Shown here: piece after piece, positions 13,294 through 25,900 of the stretch | Numbering within the stretch: the stretch's first letter is position 1 | Layout: the number at the start of each line of letters is the position of its first letter | Assembly: GCA_030407085.1 (NCBI GenBank) | Contig: CM059582.1 | Location: 51,411,001 to 51,475,000, forward strand | Source: Trichopria drosophilae | Taxonomy: Eukaryota; Arthropoda; Insecta; Hymenoptera; Diapriidae | DNA length: 64,000 nt | Reading direction: 5' to 3' | Program-made: the position numbers and the translations under genes | Notes under the pieces: generated by a model | Databases searched by the model: none | What the model saw: the letters and a program-made list of their open reading frames with translations, nothing else | What the model was told of the DNA's origin: nothing

Positions 13294-16056
13294 ACCTAGA
13301 TCAAATTTGACTAGTTTTCACAGAAATTATGACATAAAATGAAATATTCAGTGAATAAAAGATACTAGACTTAAATTTGAAACAGGTAAAAAATTTTGCA
13401 AATTTATGATCACAATTTATTTACCTTAACTTATTAACGTCCGCAGGACGTAATTTTGTCAATTAAGGATAGATCATCTCCAATACAAGCACGACAAAAA
13501 AATATTTGGGCATCATTTTATCTTTCGTTTTTAAGAGTGCACATTCAAGTAGCAGTGGTCAGGAATTTTTAAAATGACTTTTAAGCATGAAAAATCGAAA
13601 ATTAAATAATTTTGCAATGTTATTTTTTGAAACTTACTGTGAAACTAAATTTTGGACAACATTTTTATGGAACAATAATGTAATATAAACGAGCAAATAA
13701 TAGTCTCATATTTTTTCAGAAATTTTTTTATACAATTTTTGTTTCTCAGATAATTAAAAAAATCGACATTTTGAAAAACGATTATTCTACGAAACTTTTC
13801 TCTAAAGTCTTTAGTTTTCATGAGAAAGGAATAATTCTTTAAACAAAAGTCAAAAGATCATGATCAGCATTGAAAGTTCCAAAAAACTGAACATTTTGAA
13901 AACAGGACCATATAATGCCCTTCTTAAAAAATGTTCAATTTTAAAATTAAATTCATCTAACGAAAGCTCTATATTCAAACATATCTTTCTAATATTTCAG
14001 GTAAAAAACGTCAGTAATATGATACATTATTTGAAAATTTCGAAAATCCAGAGGGTTTCCGAATTTTTGGCTGATATTACGGATTTGAGAAACCATAACG
14101 TAAAAATCATTACTAGAAAAAAACTATTAGCACGCACTGACACCACGTAATTGAATAGCGAATACACACATGATTAAAATGTGAAAGCTCCTGATAAAAT
14201 CTCCGACAAGGCCGGATTTCGGTAAAGCCGCTGCCGTAAGTACGCCACGAAACCGTGCCATCTGGTGCGTACGTACTCTCTCTTTCGTGTATACGCGATG
14301 TAAACGGAAACTCAATCTTGCAACAGGACACTACGTACTCGTTCCTATCGAACAATAGAAGTTTACGCACATACGTACCCCCCGCCGATTCTGCAGATTT
14401 TTAGGAGTTTCCACCACCGACTCATCCCTTCAACCGCGTCCCTCCTTTCGATCCCTCATTCTTTTTACAGCGGAAGGAACAATTAACCGAATTTGCATTC
14501 TATCTCTATCGAATTACTAGATTCGCATTATCGATAAAATTGGCAATTTGGGGGTAGCCTGCGGAGGGGAAGGAAAGGGGACGGACGAGGAACGCGCCTG
14601 CTCATTTAATGCCGATACACAATTCCGGAGGGTTCCTGATATTCGGAAAATTCTCCGAGTTGGTCGTCAAATGTAATTTATTGCCTTGCCTCTCTTTTTT
14701 TTACAAGACCGATAATAATGTCGTTATTTTCGCTAGAAATATTGTTCTCGTCATTCGTTGATTTAATCGTCTGCTTTTGGAATATGGAATGTATGTGCAC
14801 AACCAATTCTTGCTTCGACGATGATTAATGGATACACGATCATTATGTTAATGCAATCTCGATAGTTTTTTTTAAATTATGATGCATAGTAATGGAACCT
14901 AATAGACAAATTATATTTGTATGGTAGCATGGATGACTTACGCATTGATCATTTTTCAAAACTGTGTGCAACTAGGAATTACTAAATCTAATATATCACT
15001 TATAATTACTTAAAAAATAACTGTAGATCACAAATCCGTAGCATCTTTTATTAAATATTGTTTTCAAATACTTGCACTATAGTCAACAAAAAAATTGGCA
15101 AAAGAATGTATAATAGTACTTTTCGTACCAAGGGCGCAAAATAGAGTTTTACACTCGTATTGCAAATTATATATTTCGATTTAGAATGTGTAAAAATGGT
15201 CATTTTTACAAATGACGACTGAGCAAAATCTAATACATTGGTCGCGAATTGGCCATTTCCCGCCTCTCTTTGCGGGCGGAAATAGTATATAACTCACCAA
15301 GAGAGTCAAAATAAAGATTGACTTAGACTTCGTGTAATTTTTAACCGAGGTGAAGCCGAGGGTGAATAAAATGTAGTATGAGACATTCGTTTTTACTTCC
15401 CGAGGGTAGTATACGATTTTTCTTCATGACAGGGAGGAAAGTTGCTGTTTTCGTCCCAGTGTGATGAAAAAAATATTGTTCGAGCCACATTGCATATATT
15501 TCTTGCAATCGGGAAAAATCCCTAGAAATAATAAATTACGTTCCAGTAAGTAATGAATGCAAACACTCCTTCTGCTATCGAATCGATCAACATAGATTCC
15601 ACGAATCACATGCTTTCATATTCCTAAAGTACAGAGTTCTTTCCGGCCTAATTTTTTTCTGAAGGGAAGTAATGCTGGAATATCATTTTATGGTGAAGCA
15701 TAAAGAAAGTAATGGCCTGACGTAAATCAGAAGGAAGTCATGAATTTAGTCGAGTTCGATGACTTCTTTAGAATTCTCTAGAGATCCTTCACCATAATTG
15801 GGTCAATTTATCTTCTTTAGGTTTATGGGGCGAAATATTATTACGTAATATGTAAACAAATAATATATTTGCCTGTGTTTATCACATATCATAATTAGGA
15901 TTTACGGTATTTTTATGGAGGAATAAACTGACAATGACAGTATTTATATTTACAGGTCAAGAGGTCGTTGCCGTCCGATTTATTTTTTTAAATTTAATGA
16001 CTAAGACCCATGAATTTTGTATTAGAGTAAAATTTTTTTGTTTGTTTGTTAAGGTT
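13294..16056. other. mostly AT-rich; GC-richer island 14.15-14.70 kb
   Basis: The island contains TACGTACTCTCTCTTTCG and a long CCTCCTTTCG-type stretch. No frame is protein-like. 15225-15430 holds a small hairpin CCCGCCTCTCTTTGCGGGCGG and a CGAGGGTG/CCCGAGGGTAG pair. TCCCGAGGGT at 15402-15411 misses the COE consensus by one base. The fragment at 15010-15066 is listed separately. Confidence 0.45.
15010..15066 (+). repeat. dispersed repeat fragment related to 12990-13050
   Basis: AAAAAATAACTGTAGATCACAAATCCGTAGCATCTTTTATTAAATATTGTTTT matches the segment between the two tandem units at 12747-13293 with few differences. Confidence 0.6.
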
Positions 16057-16260
16057 TTGTATGAGTATAAACAAGGTCACCATAAAAAGAAAGAAAAAAG
16101 GGGGTTTTAAAAGTAATTACTTTTATCTGAAGAGGGTTACAATCCGAGAGCCGAAACGTCATATTTTTATTTTGATTTTTATTCTTATTCTGTAATTTTT
16201 ATTTAAAACCCTCTTTTTCTTTCTTTTTATGGTGACCTTTTTTAAACATTACTCATACAA
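16057..16260. mobile_element. 204-bp hairpin element with hammerhead-like core, possible Penelope terminal remnant
   Basis: Arms 16057-16112 and 16202-16260 are reverse complements with a few differences (TTGTATGAGTA…AAGGTCACCATAAAAAG against its complement). The 89-bp spacer contains CTGAAGAGGG at 16127-16136 and GCCGAAACGTC at 16150-16160. CTGANGA followed by GAAA is the conserved pair of boxes in hammerhead ribozymes, and Penelope-like elements are known to carry such motifs. The element at 59512 shares CGAAACGTC. No coding content remains. A plain MITE is the alternative. Confidence 0.5.
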
Positions 16261-17744
16261 TATTATTTACAAGAGTCGAGAAATTCTATTAATTATAAAA
16301 TTTATTAAGGTTTCACTAAACTGTGGGGTGAGAATTCGTGTCATTAAGTTGGTTCTCACTTAACAGAATATTAATAATAATAATAATGCTATCCGCCTTT
16401 ATTGCCCAAATTGGTAAACGTTACACAAAGGACGAATCACGGGCTTGAAGCTGTTTTACAGCTTGTCAAAGATAGAGTGTAAAAATTGGCTGTTTCATTT
16501 TCTTTTGTCCAGTAAAAAAAAGGTTCATCAATAGAAATATCGAATGTTGGATGATTAACGTACCCTGGAATTAAAAAAATACTGAAAAAAATTGTTTTGA
16601 AAGTTCAGACAAATGGTATGCACGAAAAAAACTATTTGAATCTTCTTAATATTTACTAAACAAAAATTGCCCGTCAAGGAATACAAAATTTGCACTAAAT
16701 GACATAATATATCAGATATATTATTGAAGAATACATAAGCATTACAAACCCCGTCTTTATTTTTTCAGTCATACAATGCCAGTGACAGCTGACATATAAA
16801 GGGACATTTCTACATAAAAACTTCTTCTGAATAAATGATACACCCGATGACAAGAATTAATTTTCCGCAGAAAGGACCCCAAAAAAGTGATATTAAATAG
16901 ACCACGATTTCCACGTATAATTATCTCTCTTGTGTTCTCACTCCTTCACTCAATCACAAATGGTTGACTTTCTTAAATCATTGCGAGACAAACGAGTGAA
17001 CACGCCTTTATGAATTTTAATTACGCAAAATCGGAAATTTTCAGAATAAGTCTCGATAATCAATCCATCGTGACAGCAATTTATATAAACGAATCGTTCT
17101 GGCTCGGCAATAATAATAGGTTCATTAGTCTCATTACGTTCGCGCAAAAAAAGAGCCAGGAAATCAAATTTCGAGGGGCAAACCCCTACGACGGGATGCC
17201 CGATTCCAACAGTGATGTACTATATATATGTGGAGTGAAGTAACGTGTGTAATGCGACACCCAGTGTACCGCCCCTTACTTCGCATCCTCGGAGAACTGT
17301 GCGCTATTACGCCCAGATGATAGTAACGCCAATGAGTCGTATCTCACTTTAACGAATTAGACGAGGGAACAGGCCGCGACGATAAAATAAGAGCGTGCTG
17401 CAACGATTAGTCCTACAGTCGATGTAATGAGCTCCGCATTATTGCGTAAGGGCAAAGCGTGTCGCGAATACGACAATTAGTCGTATCGCCTAGTGTGTGA
17501 AATATTGGCACATTTTGGGTTTAAAAGGCATGGAGTCATAAATTAAAATGCAAGTGTTATTTATTGACATCCTAAAAAGAAACATTACATGAAGAAAATA
17601 TAGGGCAATTAGTTTACAGGTGTATCAATAATTTTGTGTCTGAACAATACTTTGTATTTAAGAATATTATTGAATTCGACGAATCTAGTAATTTCTTAAA
17701 TAGAAAAACGTTATTAATTTGCAAGAAAGTTAAGTTATGTTGAG
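16261..17744. other. non-coding, (TAA)n at 16373-16386
   Basis: AT-rich with a short TAA microsatellite. A more mixed-composition patch at 17100-17480 has no convincing frame. No repeats with defined ends were found. Confidence 0.5.
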
Positions 17745-17937
17745 CAGAACAAGTACCCGATATATTTGTCAGTCGGTTTGTCGTCTTCCTCTTCCGTCTC
17801 GTTATATTTTCCAACCGAAGGAGAGCTTCTCCCACTCTAGACAGTAGCGTTATGTTCGTGACGTCGCAGCAGGCCCTTCCTGAGGCCCCATCCAGCAAGG
17901 TGGGAAAAAACAGCGCAAGTATACCTGGACTCGACTG
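17745..17937 (-). mobile_element. pogo/Tc1-type MITE, diverged copy in reverse orientation
   Basis: Read on the minus strand it starts CAGTCGAGTCCAGG and continues with CCCACCTTG, GGGGCCTCAG, GACGTCACGAACATAACG and AGAGTGGGAG, collinear with 33807-34040. The other end, CAGAACAAGTACCCGATATATTTG, keeps part of the inverted repeat. The TA duplication is seen only at the 17938 side. Frames here are artefacts of the repeat. Confidence 0.7.
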
Positions 17938-17952
17938 TATTTTCAATGGATT

Positions 17953-18357
17953 TTAACTCTAAAAGCGCTCTGGGGGTACTGGGAGACCCCACACATAAAT
18001 ATTACATTTTTTTCCCTTCTAAAACTGCACTTTTACAGCATTCAAAGAGCTACATTTCAAGAGGCACTAGTTACATTTTTAGGAAAAAATATTGAAAATT
18101 GGCTGAGTTATGCTTTTTTTTGTGAAACTTTTTTGTCACTTTTATATTTCACTTTTTATAACGGGCACCAATAATTTTTTTATCATGATAATTTATCTAC
18201 GAGGTAAAATGACACGTGGAGAGTATCCAGTAATTTTGTTGAAACAAAATAACGAAAACTGTCTGCGCAGGACGATATTATCTTCGGATTGGGGTCTCCC
18301 ACGACCCCACATGGCGCTTTGTGTTATTTTTATATAGGTTGGCGCTTTGTGGGTTAA
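17953..18357. mobile_element. piggyBac-like non-autonomous element, about 400 bp
   Basis: TTAA (17953-17956) plus CTCTAAAAGCGCTC at one end, and GGCGCTTTGTGGG plus TTAA (18354-18357) at the other. The ends are inverted repeats of the form TTAACCC…AAAGCGC. A second inverted block, GGGAGACCCCACAC against ACGACCCCACATGG, lies just inside. There is no transposase frame. It begins 15 bp from the pogo-like element at 17745-17937. Confidence 0.65.
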
Positions 18358-21300
18358 ACGCATTTTAAAGTGAAACCTACATGGATACACCCTCATCAAC
18401 AGAAACTAAGTAGTATTCTTTGAGTCGTAAATGAAAGTTGTTTAGAAAGTTAGGTTTTTGAAATTAGAATTGACTACGTGATTACACTTTAAGAATGTGG
18501 AATAAAAGAAATTAAGAAGGTAATAAATTATCATATTAATCACTGTATTAACAAAATTTATGAAAAGTAAGTAGAAAATGTCTAACAATATAAGAAAAGC
18601 CTTGATTTCATACAACACCTGACAAGTGTGAAACTCCACCGACTCACCGTGAAATTTTCTGGGTTAGTCTAGTTTTCGCGAAATCACGGTGAAATACCCT
18701 TGGCCGAAAATGCCCATTGTGGGCTGACGAGACTCGGCCATGAAGCATCGAGCAGTAATAAGACGGTCGATCGGTTTTCCCGCGGCGTACATTAGCGTTA
18801 ATGTATTCTCTCTCGCTATAACAAATGCCGCGTAAACGATAATGCAATCCACGTGGCTGCATAGGCGCAGAAGGGCACAGATGGCAGCCCCAGGCACTTA
18901 CTGGTTCTGCCACCCCGCGCCTTCCCCGGTCAAAGGGATCGGCTGGCCACTAACCATATTTATTCACGGGGTAGCCAAATTTACCGAGGACTGGGATAAG
19001 TCGGACAAGTCGAAGGAGACCGTACTAGTATATGTGACCTGCCTCCGACCTACGAGTGGTGGTACACAAGTTGCTAGCTTAGAAGACGTAAGGGGAGATA
19101 TGCTTTTTATTCCTGTCATTCATGCATGCCCAGCAAATGAGCATTTCACAATGTGCATACAGCATTCATATCGTAGTCATATGTATACACATGTGTTCAT
19201 GATACATCCCGTTGAATTCTAATAAGATACATCTTAGAACCTTTTGAATTTAGTATCAGAGATTAATGACAGTTTGAAGATTGAATTTTATTAAATAGTA
19301 CGGTCTCCTTCGACTTATCCGACTTATCCCATTCGCCCTGAAAGTGTTGAAGAGGCTAACTTACAGAAGTATAGTTGAACCTCTCTCATCTTAACCTCAT
19401 CTTAACCTCTTTTTTTCTAATCATTTCTCAACAAGTTTTCGCTCACTACACCCGAAAAGCGAAAATTATTTCGATATTAATCTAAAGTTCATATGTGAAG
19501 CGAGGGGGGATAAAGGGAAAATTAGCATAAGAGAGGCAGGCACCACCTTGAAAATCTTTAGTAATTGGAATAAGAGAGGTCATACTTAGAGTTCAATTCT
19601 ATTTGTATTGCTTCGGAATACCGCCCTGCATTGTAATGAGGAATTGAACATAACCTATATTCTCTACCACGAGTTACAGTTCGCTAACCATCATAGTATT
19701 TGAGTAAATGATATCTGGGAGGTATTTAATGAACGGCAATGAAAATTAATGTTTTCATTGGGAAATCTATCACATTTGTAATGATTTGAGAACTTATTAG
19801 AGAAATATTTGACATTCAATTCTAATATAAACGTAGATGTTTTGAAACATCACACGTAGTCTAGTAATCATTTTCGTCCCGTAAGTCCGAAATTTGTACT
19901 AAACTTTCAGCGCTGCAAAGTTTGTTCCAAACGTCATTAAAAAAAACATAATTCAAGATGAATAATTTTGGACTTTACCTTCGAATAATGCAGTTAGAAT
20001 CAGCCGGTGATTTTAAAGAATAAACTTGTAAACATTTCTTTCTTTAAAAAAATGTTAACTTTTTGACGTTTCTCCGCAAGAATCGTGTTTTTGACATTAA
20101 AAAGGACACGACTGATTATTGCGAACGGTAATAATCGCGTTTTTTTGTTCAGTTCTTTCTTCTTCCGATTTTTTCAAAAAACGATGTAGCTTCAAAAACA
20201 ATGCTTCAAAATGTCGTCCGCAAGTAATTTTGCATTTTCTCGCATAAATATCGATTATTTGACCATTTAACAGTCGAAAACAGGGAAAATTGGGATGAAA
20301 AAGTAATTGTCATAATTTGTGAATATTCAATCTCATTATGGTTCATTCATAACCTCAAATTTATTATGTATAATAGGTCTTTACCAATTTTTTGTATCCT
20401 TTTCACTCAATTTCCAATGTTCTTTTTATCACAACGTATGCGTGGAATTTTTGATGACCATGTCACACTTTTGACCATTCAATAATCGGATTTAACCTAA
20501 AAAATCAGTGCAGTACGACAATTAAATTTTTGTTAACGGCATCTAAAAGAAAAGGATTAGCTGGTTCAGACTTTAAGATCCGGATCTATAAATCTGTACA
20601 AATTGAAATTTTTAACAGGTTGTCATTCTAATGGGAGTTTACAATTTTGTAATTGATACTATGGAACCAGAAGATGTCAATGCCCTGCATATATACGGAG
20701 AATGGAAGAACAAGAATCGCTGAATGTGAACAGTACAGCTCACGATAAAAGAGTTAAATAAATTAGATGAAATGCAGCAATTTTTCATACAGAAAGGTAA
20801 AATTTACTTGCCGTTTTAGAAAATTTAGTTTGATAAAACACTGAGAAATAATTATAATAACTTTATATTTTTACGATCATCATATTGATTTAAGTGACAA
20901 ATGATCATGAAATAAAAAACAATATAAAGAAGTCCTGCAGGCAAGTTTCGGATCCTGGGTTTAATAATGTTGGAAAAAATATAAACAATTAGATAGCAAC
21001 TTCCATCCTGGTTCACAATAAGAAAGTTTGACAGATAATAATTCATGAGATTACCCATTGGTAATTGTAATACGAAGTTTTAATTGGAAATAATTTATGC
21101 TAATAAAACTATGAATTACAATTCTTAGGCTACCTCGATTAATTAGTGAATTAAATTTAAAAAGGGATAACAGCGTTAAATAAAAAAAATGTGGATACAT
21201 GAAACAGTAGTAAGTTATAACGACCTCCAATGAAATAATCAAGTCACTTGATAAGTATATATACATATCAAGAATTGAAGAAATAATTTATTAATTAATT

Positions 21301-22711
21301 GCGATATAATTGTAATCATGATTGTAAGTAATTGTTCACTGATAGTACTTACTCGTTATATGCTTACATTTTATTAGTAAAGATAATTAAAAACCAGAAA
21401 ACTATTATCACATTATTAACTTACAATTCTTTAGGATATGCAATAAAATTATTGGGTACAAAATAAAATTTGTTGACCTGGACGGACCGATTCATTTTCT
21501 TTGCAAAACCAGTATTATTTTTAGAAAAGTGACTTATAGTTGAATTGTTCTGTACAGAGAAAGGTACTAATTCCATTTTTTGCCAAATTGAGGTAATAAT
21601 AGATTCTTACTTTTAAAGCCTACATCTCTCGTTTGACACATATGAAATTTGTTAATCATCATTTCCTGTTGTTCGATTTATGCAAAAAGGGATCTAAGTC
21701 CTGGACTTAAATTAAACTACAACGTAATTAAAATATACCAGAAAGTAATTAAGCAAAAGTAATTAATAAGTTTCTAATAAATTGAAATAAAAAATTAGAT
21801 TTCTATCATAAAATTTGTTTTATTTTGATTTAATCGTAATCTATGCAACATGGGTACGAAGTCCACTACTGTTCTTTATAAATATTGTAAACATTCTTTA
21901 ATTTTAAGTATAAAACCTTGCAGGTATAACTGTAAATTCATAAAAAGTGCATTTCTGTTAAATAATACTTGTATTATTTATTCTCTTTGTAAAGTTTTCA
22001 ATAATTCAACTTTTTATTTAATTTAATAACAATTTTAATTAATCTAAAATTTTTTAGTGTTCTTTTGACATGGACCGATTTAATTATGTTAACATATTTA
22101 AAGTTAGTTTTTCTGCATAAGTTATCTATGAAGTTAATTAACGAGTGTCGATATTAACATTTTCATTTTTGCATATGTCACAATTGTTCACTTCATCAAA
22201 TGATGAATCCCATGTATCACAATAATTATTATTAAAAGATCGTTGACTTTATATAAAAAATTTCATGTTTGAATCAGATTTGTACTTGCAGAACTCGAAA
22301 AGCAAAGCTAATGAGTTTGTAGCTTCACTGCATTATGAAAAGATACGCGAGTGACAGACGTGTCAAAATAAGCGTGAAAAAAGTTGACCACGCATACGTA
22401 CGAATATCCAGTGCTCTGTTTTGTATCACATATACCCGTACACGTACACCAGATCACCGGCAAGTGGTACATTAAAAGATAAGTTTGATTTATTTTAATC
22501 CGCGTTACTAAACGGCGTGTGAGAAAACATCGTGAGATACGTAACTAAAAGTAATTTTCGATTTACGGCTAAAATGTTTCTATGCGCGAGTGGTGTGTTT
22601 CGACTGATAATATTTTCAATAATACAGCTGAAACGATAAAATAAGACATTAATTGGAAACATAAATGTTTATGTGTAATTTATTTTTCACCTTAATTTAA
22701 TTTATTATAAA
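18358..22711. other. non-coding; GC-rich patch 18.65-19.05 kb
   Basis: Overlapping chance frames on both strands occur in the GC-richer patch, next to the 35-bp inverted repeat listed separately. From 19340 to 22700 the sequence is AT-rich with nothing supportable. Confidence 0.5.
18993..19330. repeat. 35-bp inverted repeat pair of unknown origin
   Basis: GGGATAAGTCGGACAAGTCG…ACTA (18993-19027) and its complement TAGTACGGTCTCC…TTATCCC (19296-19330) agree at 34 of 35 positions. They enclose 268 bp without coding signal. The outer ends are GGGATAAG/CTTATCCC. No target duplication is visible. Confidence 0.6.
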
Positions 22712-22770
22712 TTAAGTTATTAAAAAGTTAATAAAAAGTTATTAAAAAGTTATTAAGTTATTAAAAATTA
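22712..22770 (+). repeat. short tandem AAGTTATTAA repeat
   Basis: About five imperfect units of AAGTTATTAAA in a row, a simple AT-rich minisatellite. Confidence 0.7.
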
Positions 22771-22839
22771 AGGAAAATATATACCATAGCATTTCAACAC
22801 ATAATTAAAAATATAATAATTCTATTTAATTAGCAGTAG

Positions 22840-22902
22840 TCTAACCTAACTTTACCTCACCTAACCGAACCTAACCTACCACTAATCTAACCTAACTTAA
22901 CC
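22840..22902. repeat. degenerate CCTAA (TTAGG) interstitial array
   Basis: CTAACCTAACTTTACCTCACCTAACCGAACCTAACC… shows about ten diverged CCTAA units. TTAGG is the ancestral insect telomere repeat, and such degenerate interstitial tracts are common in hymenopteran genomes. The units are too diverged and the setting too internal to be a telomere. Confidence 0.6.
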
Positions 22903-25900
22903 AAGCTTTTAATAAATTCCTAATAATTAATCAAATAGTAAATATGAAATCCCTGCTTTTAATGTAATGTAAAATGAAAAATATCGTTTTTACAAAATTT
23001 AAATTGATTATTGCGTTTAGGGTCATTTGATCCTGCTAAATAGCACAAACTGACTGTCTGGTACGAAACCCGTTTTTTAGAATATTTCAAATTATAAGTG
23101 TAGAGGGATGTGTTAATTACTAAATTAAACCCAATAGTAGTCTATTAAAGCATTTTATTCTTTTTTTTTTACATGAAAAAAATTTTGATTGATTATGCTA
23201 GGCATAAACTAATAATCCAGTTACGCATATTTATTTATCTTATGTATTATATTATTATATTATTACTTTACGTAATATAAACTATAGCAAACAGTTTTGG
23301 ATCAATATTTTTCAAAAAAGAAATATCATATGTTGATAATAATATTATAAATGTGTAAAGATATTTCATTGAATTTTTTTGGATTGAAATATTTGTTTAA
23401 TATTCGTTAGATAGATCGCATTTGTAATAATTTTAAATTTTGAACGAACTCTGCGATACACAGGACTTTTGTGAATTGTATGTATTGGTGTGAAAGGCAT
23501 TCTACGCTACGCGTCTTCGATTAAGTCAGTCCGGAAAACGCAACCGAATCACACACACGGCTTGACGAACTGTTTATTATATTTCATAATACAGCAATTT
23601 ATATCTATAAAAATTATTTTCCGCAACTACATTCTGTTTATTTTATTAAACCATAAAGTCAATCGAGTGAAATAAACTCGCAAAATATTACAATATTTGT
23701 GCTTGAATAGTCGTGTTACTGATAATATAACCATAAACGATCCTATATGCATAGAATATGCATAGAATTCGTAGAATAACGTAGAAGATTCTTTCATAAA
23801 TGTAATGTTTACGATAATAATTTATTAAATGATAATCACAAAAACATGATTATATCTTCAAAATGATTTAGAATAATAAAAATACAAATAAAAAAATTAC
23901 AATAAGTGGATAAAGTGAAAAGTCTTCTAATAACTTTTACGAAAATTAAAAAGAAAATGGCATTCATTCTAAAATACAGAAATTCATAATAATACACAAA
24001 GAAATAATTTAAAACTGATGACTCAGTTGTCCTAACATTGGACGGCTAGAAATCTTATACGCAGGAATTGTTATATACGCGTGTTTCCCAGCAGTCGGAG
24101 CCTCGTATTTCGGAAGGCATTTGAATTTTAAATAATTTAATTAAAAAAGCAACTAGTACACGCTACATTGCAATTCTGGAAAGTCATAGCTCGAGATGGA
24201 GAATAGCGACGTTGCTTATACGGGCTGGTAGTGCGGTCGGATGGCTGCGGGTTCTCCGCGTTGCGTTAGTTGCGTCGTTGTTTGCAGCATTAATCATGGA
24301 ATCACCCTTGCCCTCGATCCATGAGTGTGGGCGGTGAAGGAGATTGCGTCGCCGTAGCTTATAACCAAAATACCCTCTGGACCTTAATCAAAGGCAAATC
24401 CTACGACGACTTAAAGGGCCCGAGTACCTTCTAGGTTCCTTTAAATTCTAACTTTGATCGACAAAGAGATTTTGTCTAAGTTAATGGTGTTTTGGCAACG
24501 CTGTCAAAAATTCTTCCATGCATTTCAAATAAATTTAATGCATAGGTAAAGTTTAGAGATTCTGAGATTTGGATGCTGATTATTGCACCCGTTTGATTAA
24601 TTATTTGTTAATCACGAAAGCGATCTCTTGCCAGTTTCTTTTCATGAGAGAACATTAATTTCCCGTTGAACGGGCCGTCGGCTCGCCTCGCGCCATTTGC
24701 TAGGCAAAGTAAGCGGAGAATTAATCGAGACTTAATTACGAGAGCGGGTAGAGAGGAGTACTTGTTGCAGGGTGTGCCACTGGTCCTCGTCGGAGGGCGC
24801 TCTAAGGACGTAATAAGATTCTCTTTAATGGCATTACACGCCTCATTGGGACTTTCCAAGTCCAAAGTTCGAGAGACTTTGTACCCTGTTTGACTTAACT
24901 AGAAGTTACTATCTTACACGGCCGACCACCTTGTCATCTACCCGTACTCTCTTCTTTGCTAGTCTGTGGAATCGAATGAGACTGATAAGCTCCTTCCGTC
25001 ATAGCTACTCCCTCCTTTGTTCCAGCAACTCGTGTTTATTGGGAATTATCGAAGGTCTTTTGTAAAGATCAAAACGACATCGTACAACATATTGGGAATT
25101 GTTCGAAAAGCAGTACCGTTAAATGCTATTATAAGTAATAATGGCTTTAGCAAACGTCCATGGGTTTGATGTTTTGCTTACCATCTCGTTACGTTTGTGA
25201 TCTTGTTAGAAGGTCGTCGTCTATTCAATTAGTCTACTTTCTTATAATTTCTCATCATACTTTCGATTGGCTATGCATGTTCCTTGTCGTGAAGCTCTCG
25301 TTTCCGAAGTTCTCATCGTCAGAGATATAGGTAAAAAACAGTAACATGCGTTTAATAGCTTAATTTATAAGTCTCGTAGGATAGAGTCCGAAGAAGACGA
25401 ATGAAAAGGACAAGGAAAATGGGAGCCACATGCAGTTTCCGTACGAGCACTCACACTGAAAAATGCATATACATGTATAACTGTAGACATGTTGTATGCG
25501 CTTTTTACCGAGCAATATCCTCGTGGGTGGTCCATGAACGTATGCTTCTGAACGTTATTTTTAACAGATAAAAAGAGTCGGTATATCGTTGCATCAACTG
25601 AGAACCACTGTCTCTGATCATACGAGTTCTGAAAGAACAAAGCGATGTGTGCCGAATAGTTCAGTGTCCTCAATACCGGACTTTGACAGAGTTTTTATTA
25701 AAAGTCCACTTTTTCAGTTGTCTTCTTTCGGCGATGCGTCAGTTATCGTATCTTCAGGATACCCAATGTTATGCGGAATCGGAGATTGTAAAATGGATTT
25801 ATCGATTGGAACAAATTTTGTAGCTTAACAAGAAACGTAAAAAGTTGCACGAATTTCCACATGAGCAGACAATGAATGAACCGGAAATTTAGAAACTGTG

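Noticed and set aside
17614..17946. Minus-strand frame with residues shared with a plus frame at 56579-56773 (DVTNIT…)
   Set aside because: The shared residues are translations of the pogo-like MITE, not a conserved protein.
22840..22902. Possible telomere
   Set aside because: The CCTAA units are degenerate, few and internal. This is an interstitial tract.
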